A DNA stretch of 9,068 nucleotides from Pseudolabrys sp. (GTDB lineage: Bacteria > Pseudomonadota > Alphaproteobacteria > Rhizobiales > Xanthobacteraceae). The stretch covers positions 1 through 9,068 of the forward strand of contig JAHCKF010000118.1 of NCBI GenBank assembly GCA_026125925.1, written 5' to 3'. Positions 5,296 to 9,068 of the stretch are shown here, piece by piece; position 1 is the stretch's first letter, and each line of letters begins with the position of its first letter. The notes under the pieces were generated by a model. The model was not told the origin of the DNA. It ran no database searches and saw nothing but the letters and a program-made list of their open reading frames with translations. Both the position numbers and the translations under genes were made by a program.

Positions 5296-5661
5296 ATGAG
5301 CGCATTGCTGCAAGACTATCTGCCCCTCGTGATCTTCATCGCCGTGGCGCTCGTGATCGGGCTTGCGCTGCTGGTCGCGCCCTTCATCGTTGCGTTCCAG
5401 CAACCGGATCCGGAAAAGCTCTCCGCCTACGAGTGCGGTTTCAATGCTTTCGACGACGCGCGCATGAAATTCGACGTGCGCTTCTACCTCGTCGCCATCC
5501 TGTTCATTATATTCGATCTTGAAGTGAGCTTCCTGTTCCCGTGGGCGGTCACGTTCCATGAGGTCGGCGCGTTCGGCTTCTGGGCGATGATGTTGTTCCT
5601 CGGCGTGCTCACCATCGGATTCATCTACGAATGGAAGAAGGGCGCGCTCGAATGGGATTGA
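5296..5661 (+). CDS. nuoA: NADH-quinone oxidoreductase subunit A
   Basis: A 121-residue inner-membrane subunit of respiratory complex I (the ND3 homologue), full length for the family. Three hydrophobic helices are visible at about 9-31, 62-83 and 91-111. Between the first two lies the conserved cytoplasmic loop [11 protein letters not shown] (39-49), whose Cys47 corresponds to the ND3 cysteine that becomes exposed in the deactive mammalian enzyme. The second helix starts with the signature [19 protein letters not shown] (59-77), with the buried acids Asp74 and Glu76. It sits at the quinone-site/membrane junction near NuoB, NuoD and NuoH. AGGGG lies 6 bases before ATG. First gene of the operon, 19 bp before nuoB. 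Confidence 0.97.
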   Translation: MSALLQDYLPLVIFIAVALVIGLALLVAPFIVAFQQPDPEKLSAYECGFNAFDDARMKFDVRFYLVAILFIIFDLEVSFLFPWAVTFHEVGAFGFWAMMLFLGVLTIGFIYEWKKGALEWD

Positions 5662-5680
5662 GCGCGCTGAAGGCATCCCA

Positions 5681-6241
5681 ATGACAATGGTCGCTCCCCA
5701 GCCCCGCGGCATTCTCGACCCGAACACCGGCAAGCCGGTCGGCGCCGACGATCCGTTTTTTGCAAATGTTAATAGCGAGCTGTCCGACAAGGGCTTCATC
5801 GTTACCGCCGCCGACGATCTGGTCACCTGGGCCCGCACCGGCTCGCTGATGTGGATGACCTTCGGCCTCGCCTGCTGCGCGGTCGAGATGATGCAGGTGT
5901 CGATGCCGCGTTACGACGTCGAGCGCTTCGGCTTTGCGCCGCGCGCCTCGCCGCGCCAATCCGACGTGATGATCGTCGCCGGCACGCTGACCAACAAGAT
6001 GGCGCCGGCGCTGCGCAAGGTCTACGACCAGATGCCGGAACCGCGCTACGTCATCTCGATGGGTTCCTGCGCCAATGGCGGCGGCTACTATCATTACTCC
6101 TACAGCGTGGTGCGCGGCTGCGACCGCATCGTGCCGGTCGACATCTACGTGCCCGGCTGCCCGCCGACGGCGGAGGCGCTGCTCTACGGCGTGCTGATGC
6201 TGCAGAAGAAGATTCGCCGCATCGGTACGATCGAGCGGTAG
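5681..6241 (+). CDS. nuoB: NADH-quinone oxidoreductase subunit B
   Basis: A 186-residue subunit (the PSST homologue) that carries cluster N2, the last iron-sulphur centre passing electrons to quinone. All four 4Fe-4S ligands are visible: the tandem Cys65-Cys66 in [10 protein letters not shown], Cys130 in [15 protein letters not shown] and Cys160 in [14 protein letters not shown]. The first 35 residues are a variable lead. ATG 5681 is chosen because GAAGG lies 7 bases before it; a second in-frame ATG at 5687 is less well placed. Peripheral, on the cytoplasmic side of the membrane. 10 bp precede nuoC. Confidence 0.97.
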   Translation: MTMVAPQPRGILDPNTGKPVGADDPFFANVNSELSDKGFIVTAADDLVTWARTGSLMWMTFGLACCAVEMMQVSMPRYDVERFGFAPRASPRQSDVMIVAGTLTNKMAPALRKVYDQMPEPRYVISMGSCANGGGYYHYSYSVVRGCDRIVPVDIYVPGCPPTAEALLYGVLMLQKKIRRIGTIER

Positions 6242-6251
6242 GGGCCAAGCC

Positions 6252-6911
6252 ATGGACATCCTCACCACGCTCGACAATCTCGGCGTCTCGATCAAGGCCG
6301 CGCTGCCTGGCGCAGTGACCGGGCACGAGATCGCCTTCGGCGAACTCAACGTCACCGCCAACGCCGCCGACATCGTCAAGGTGATGAAATATCTGCGCGA
6401 CGATCCGTCGTGCCAGTTCGTGTGCATCATCGACATCACCGCGGTCGATTATCCCGGCCGCGAGCAGCGTTTTGACGTCGTCTATCACATGCTGTCGCCG
6501 CGGCTGAACCAGCGCATCCGCGTCAAGGTGATGACCGACGAGGTTACACCGGTGCCGTCGGTAATCGAGGTGTTCCGCGGCGCCGACTGGTTCGAGCGCG
6601 AGACCTACGATCTCTACGGCGTGCTGTTTACCGGTCATCCCGACATGCGCCGCATTCTCACCGATTACGGTTTCGAGGGGCATCCGCTGCGCAAGGATTT
6701 CCCGCTCACCGGCTTCGTCGAGGTGCGTTACGACGACGAGCAGAAGCGCGTCGTTTACGACCGCGTGAAGCTCGCTCAGGAATTCCGCTCGTTCGACTTC
6801 CTGTCGCCTTGGGAAGGCACCGACTACGTGCTGCCGGGCGACGAGAAAGCGAAAGAACCGGGGCAGGGCAACAAGCTCACCGGTGAGCCTGAGAAGAAGG
6901 CGACGCCGTAA
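6252..6911 (+). CDS. nuoC: NADH-quinone oxidoreductase subunit C
   Basis: A 219-residue subunit (the 30-kDa homologue) of the peripheral arm that supports NuoD and NuoB; it carries no cofactor. The family signature [17 protein letters not shown] (115-131) is followed by [21 protein letters not shown]. The C-terminus (about 195-219) is a polar Lys/Glu/Gly/Pro tail of low complexity. It is a separate gene, not fused to nuoD as in enterobacteria, which is usual in alphaproteobacteria. AGGGG lies 7 bases upstream of ATG. The stop codon TAA shares its last A with the nuoD ATG (TAATG), pointing to translational coupling. Confidence 0.97.
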   Translation: MDILTTLDNLGVSIKAALPGAVTGHEIAFGELNVTANAADIVKVMKYLRDDPSCQFVCIIDITAVDYPGREQRFDVVYHMLSPRLNQRIRVKVMTDEVTPVPSVIEVFRGADWFERETYDLYGVLFTGHPDMRRILTDYGFEGHPLRKDFPLTGFVEVRYDDEQKRVVYDRVKLAQEFRSFDFLSPWEGTDYVLPGDEKAKEPGQGNKLTGEPEKKATP

Positions 6912-8107
6912 TGGCCGAAGTCGAAACCTCCGTCCGCAACTTCACGATCAACTTCGGGCCGCAGCATCCGGCCGCGCACGGCGTGCTGCGCCTGGTGCTG
7001 GAGCTCGATGGCGAAATCGTGGATCGCGTCGATCCGCATATTGGTCTTCTGCATCGCGGTACCGAGAAGCTCATCGAGGCCAAGACCTATCTGCAGGCGA
7101 TCCCGTATTTCGACCGGCTCGATTACGTCGCGCCGATGAATCAGGAGCACGCCTTCTGCCTCGCGGTCGAGAGGCTGCTCGGCCTGCAGGTGCCGAAGCG
7201 CGCGCAGCTCATCCGCGTCCTCTATTCGGAGATCGGCCGCATCCTGTCGCATCTGCTCAACGTCACGACGCAGGCGATGGACGTCGGCGCGCTGACCCCG
7301 CCGCTGTGGGGATTCGAAGAGCGCGAGAAGTTGATGGTGTTCTACGAACGTGCCTCCGGCTCGCGCATGCACGCGGCGTATTTCCGCGTCGGCGGCGTGC
7401 ATCAGGACCTGCCGCCGTCGCTGATCGACGACATCTACAACTGGTGCGATCCGTTCCTGAAGGTCGTGGACGACCTCGACACGCTGCTCACCGGCAACCG
7501 CATCTTCAAGCAGCGCAACGTCGACATCGCCGTCGTCAAGCTCGAGGACGCCTGGAACTGGGGTTACTCCGGCGTCATGGTGCGCGGCTCGGGCGCGGCC
7601 TGGGATCTGCGCAAGTCGCAGCCTTACGAGTGCTATGCCGAACTGGATTTCGACATTCCGGTCGGCAAGAACGGCGACTGCTACGACCGCTATCTCATCC
7701 GCATGGAAGAGATGCGCCAGTCGGCCAAGATCATGAAGCAGTGCTGCGACAAGCTGCGCTCGGCCGAAGGTCAGGGCCCGGTCACAGCCGTCGACCACAA
7801 GATCGTGCCGCCGAAGCGCGGCGACATGAAGAAGTCGATGGAAGCGCTGATCCATCACTTCAAGCTCTACACCGAAGGCTTCCACGTGCCGCCCGGCGAG
7901 GTCTACGCCGCGGTGGAGGCGCCGAAGGGCGAGTTCGGCGTCTATCTGGTCGCCGACGGCACCAACAAGCCATACAAATGCAAGATCCGCGCGCCGGGCT
8001 TCGCGCACCTGCAATCGATGGACTGGCTGTGCAAGGGCCACTTGCTCGCCGACGTCTCGGCCATTCTCGGCTCCATCGACATCGTGTTCGGGGAAGTTGA
8101 TCGATGA
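6911..8107 (+). CDS. nuoD: NADH-quinone oxidoreductase subunit D
   Basis: A 398-residue subunit (the 49-kDa homologue), related to the large subunit of [NiFe] hydrogenases, forming the quinone-binding cavity with NuoB. The opening [18 protein letters not shown] (14-31) contains His23, and Tyr72 lies in [12 protein letters not shown] (69-80). By motif spacing these match the bovine His59 and Tyr108 that contact the quinone headgroup. [15 protein letters not shown] (42-56) is another hallmark. The end, [12 protein letters not shown], is the conserved C-terminus of the family. The hydrogenase nickel cysteines are absent, as expected. It overlaps nuoC by 1 base and nuoE by 4 bases (ATGA). Confidence 0.98.
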   Translation: MAEVETSVRNFTINFGPQHPAAHGVLRLVLELDGEIVDRVDPHIGLLHRGTEKLIEAKTYLQAIPYFDRLDYVAPMNQEHAFCLAVERLLGLQVPKRAQLIRVLYSEIGRILSHLLNVTTQAMDVGALTPPLWGFEEREKLMVFYERASGSRMHAAYFRVGGVHQDLPPSLIDDIYNWCDPFLKVVDDLDTLLTGNRIFKQRNVDIAVVKLEDAWNWGYSGVMVRGSGAAWDLRKSQPYECYAELDFDIPVGKNGDCYDRYLIRMEEMRQSAKIMKQCCDKLRSAEGQGPVTAVDHKIVPPKRGDMKKSMEALIHHFKLYTEGFHVPPGEVYAAVEAPKGEFGVYLVADGTNKPYKCKIRAPGFAHLQSMDWLCKGHLLADVSAILGSIDIVFGEVDR

Positions 8108-8874
8108 GCGTTCGCCGCACCGCGCCCGCCGCAGTTCAGCCGAAGGAATTCGCCTTCACGGCGGAGAATCTGGCCTGGGCGAAGACGATCATCGCGCGCT
8201 TCCCGGAAGGCCGTCAGGCTTCCGCCATCATTCAGTTGATGTGGCGCGCGCAGGAGCAGCATCACGGCTGGCTGCCGGAGGCGGCGATCCGCTATCTCGC
8301 CGACATGCTCGGCATGGAGCACATCCGCGCCATGGAAGTGGCGACGTTCTACACGATGTTCCAGCTCCAGCCGGTCGGCAAGAAAGCGCACATCCAGGTA
8401 TGCGGCACGACGCCGTGCCGCCTGCGCGGCGCCGAGGATCTGCTCAAGGTCTGCCAGCACCGCATCGCGCACGATCCGTTCGAGGTGTCGGCCGACGGCA
8501 ACTTTTCGTGGGAAGAGGTCGAGTGCCTCGGCGCCTGCGTGAATGCGCCGATGGCGCTGATCTGGAGCGACACCTACGAGGATCTGACGCCCGAGAGCCT
8601 CGAAAAGATTATCGACGGCTTTGCCGCCGGCAAGCCGCCGCAACCGGGCCCACAGAACGGCCGCCAGTTCTCGGCGCCGGAAGGTGGCCCGACGACGCTG
8701 ATCGATCCGGCGATCTATGCGAGCCAGGCCAAGACGGAGCCGAAGAATGCCGGCGCGGCGCTGACCGACGACGATGCCAAGAAGCCGGGAGCGGCCGCGA
8801 ACAATCGCGAAGCGCCGGAGCCGAAGCCGCCGCTGTCGAAAGGCGCCGCGACCAAGAAGCCGAAACCGAACTGA
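8104..8874 (+). CDS. nuoE: NADH-quinone oxidoreductase subunit E with extended C-terminal tail
   Basis: A 256-residue subunit (the 24-kDa homologue) with a helical N-terminal part (about 20-85) and a thioredoxin-like 2Fe-2S domain binding cluster N1a. The four ligands are Cys100 and Cys105 ([12 protein letters not shown]) and Cys141 and Cys145 ([10 protein letters not shown]). It works with NuoF in the NADH-oxidising module. The conserved domain ends near residue 176, and E. coli NuoE is only about 166 residues. The remaining roughly 80 residues are rich in Pro, Lys, Ala and Glu, end in KKPKPN, and look disordered. Similar tails occur in rhizobial NuoE proteins (from memory). No frameshift is apparent. 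It starts inside the last codons of nuoD and is 21 bp before nuoF. Confidence 0.96.
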   Translation: MSVRRTAPAAVQPKEFAFTAENLAWAKTIIARFPEGRQASAIIQLMWRAQEQHHGWLPEAAIRYLADMLGMEHIRAMEVATFYTMFQLQPVGKKAHIQVCGTTPCRLRGAEDLLKVCQHRIAHDPFEVSADGNFSWEEVECLGACVNAPMALIWSDTYEDLTPESLEKIIDGFAAGKPPQPGPQNGRQFSAPEGGPTTLIDPAIYASQAKTEPKNAGAALTDDDAKKPGAAANNREAPEPKPPLSKGAATKKPKPN

Positions 8875-8895
8875 AGATTGCCCGGATAGAAGCCC

Positions 8896-9068
8896 ATGCT
8901 CGCTGACAAGGATCGCATCTTCAAGAACCTCTACGGTCTCCACGATTGGGGGCTGAAGGGGGCGCGTGCGCGCGGCTCCTGGGACGGCACCAAGGCGATC
9001 CTCGAGAAGGGCCGCGACGGCATTATCAACGAGATGAAGGCCTCGGGTCTGCGCGGCCGCGGCGGCGC
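8896..9068 (+). CDS. nuoF: NADH-quinone oxidoreductase subunit F, N-terminal part (runs off the right edge)
   Basis: The ATG at 8896 opens 57 codons to the window edge. The protein begins [18 protein letters not shown] and reaches [10 protein letters not shown], the start of the glycine-rich FMN/NADH-binding region that opens NuoF (the 51-kDa homologue). The full protein should be about 430 residues and carry FMN and cluster N3, which lie outside the window. The ribosome site is weak (GGATAGAAG shortly before ATG), so translation may depend on coupling to nuoE. Confidence 0.95.
   Translation, partial: MLADKDRIFKNLYGLHDWGLKGARARGSWDGTKAILEKGRDGIINEMKASGLRGRGG

Noticed and set aside
4357..5838. 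A 493-codon minus-strand open frame across the HAD gene, the nuo leader and nuoA
   Set aside because: It is antisense to two recognised genes, has no recognisable domain, and its composition is that of a reverse-strand shadow in GC-rich DNA.
6824..8041. A 405-codon minus-strand open frame opposite nuoD, and a 405-codon plus-strand frame at 6883-8100
   Set aside because: Both are alternative frames of nuoD, whose own frame carries the full family signature from end to end.
7942..8943. A 333-codon minus-strand open frame opposite nuoE
   Set aside because: It is a shadow of nuoE and the start of nuoF, Arg/Leu-rich, with no ribosome site or known domain.

Overview
The window is GC-rich chromosomal DNA from an alphaproteobacterium, most likely of the order Hyphomicrobiales (a Bradyrhizobium, Rhodopseudomonas or Xanthobacteraceae-like relative). 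Three things support this. The HU protein has the alanine/lysine-rich N-terminal extension and 'ASKKVAF' tail familiar from that group. NuoE carries a long Pro/Lys/Ala tail. The type I NADH dehydrogenase genes are separate and in the order nuoA-B-C-D-E-F. The species cannot be fixed from sequence reading alone.

Left part (1-2378, minus strand): a co-oriented set reading right to left. It holds a CGNR-type zinc-finger (ABATE-domain) protein, peptidase T (pepT, GTG start) and the first 102 codons of a major facilitator transporter that runs off the left edge. Divergent from the CGNR gene is an alpha/beta hydrolase (2515-3363, plus strand) with an aspartate nucleophile, as in haloalkane dehalogenases and epoxide hydrolases. 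Their shared intergenic region is AT-rich and packed with GTTAC-type inverted half-sites overlapping likely promoters. It is the most regulator-like non-coding stretch here.

Middle part (3361-5295): a strong hairpin separates the hydrolase from the convergent gene for HU (minus strand). Upstream of HU lie 317 non-coding bases with a leader containing inverted repeats and five imperfect, mostly 22-bp tandem repeats. The array runs up to the candidate promoter of a tRNA-Asp(GTC) gene. The tRNA has an encoded CCA and a textbook rho-independent terminator. A type II haloacid dehalogenase-family (HAD) gene follows. Next come 330 bases without a gene, forming the leader of the respiratory operon; they hold a small dyad and a 16-bp tandem duplication.

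Right part (5296-9068, plus strand): nuoA, nuoB, nuoC, nuoD, nuoE and the start of nuoF, tightly packed (gaps of 10-21 bp or overlaps of 1 and 4 bp). They encode the quinone-side and N2 module of respiratory complex I and the beginning of its NADH-oxidising module. All iron-sulphur ligands and quinone-site residues expected in these subunits are visible. This part is ordinary core metabolism.

I see no mobile element, CRISPR array, phage gene or obviously new multi-gene system. The points worth a second look are regulatory or architectural: the divergent CGNR/hydrolase control region, the repeat array next to tRNA-Asp, the nuo leader duplication and the NuoE tail.
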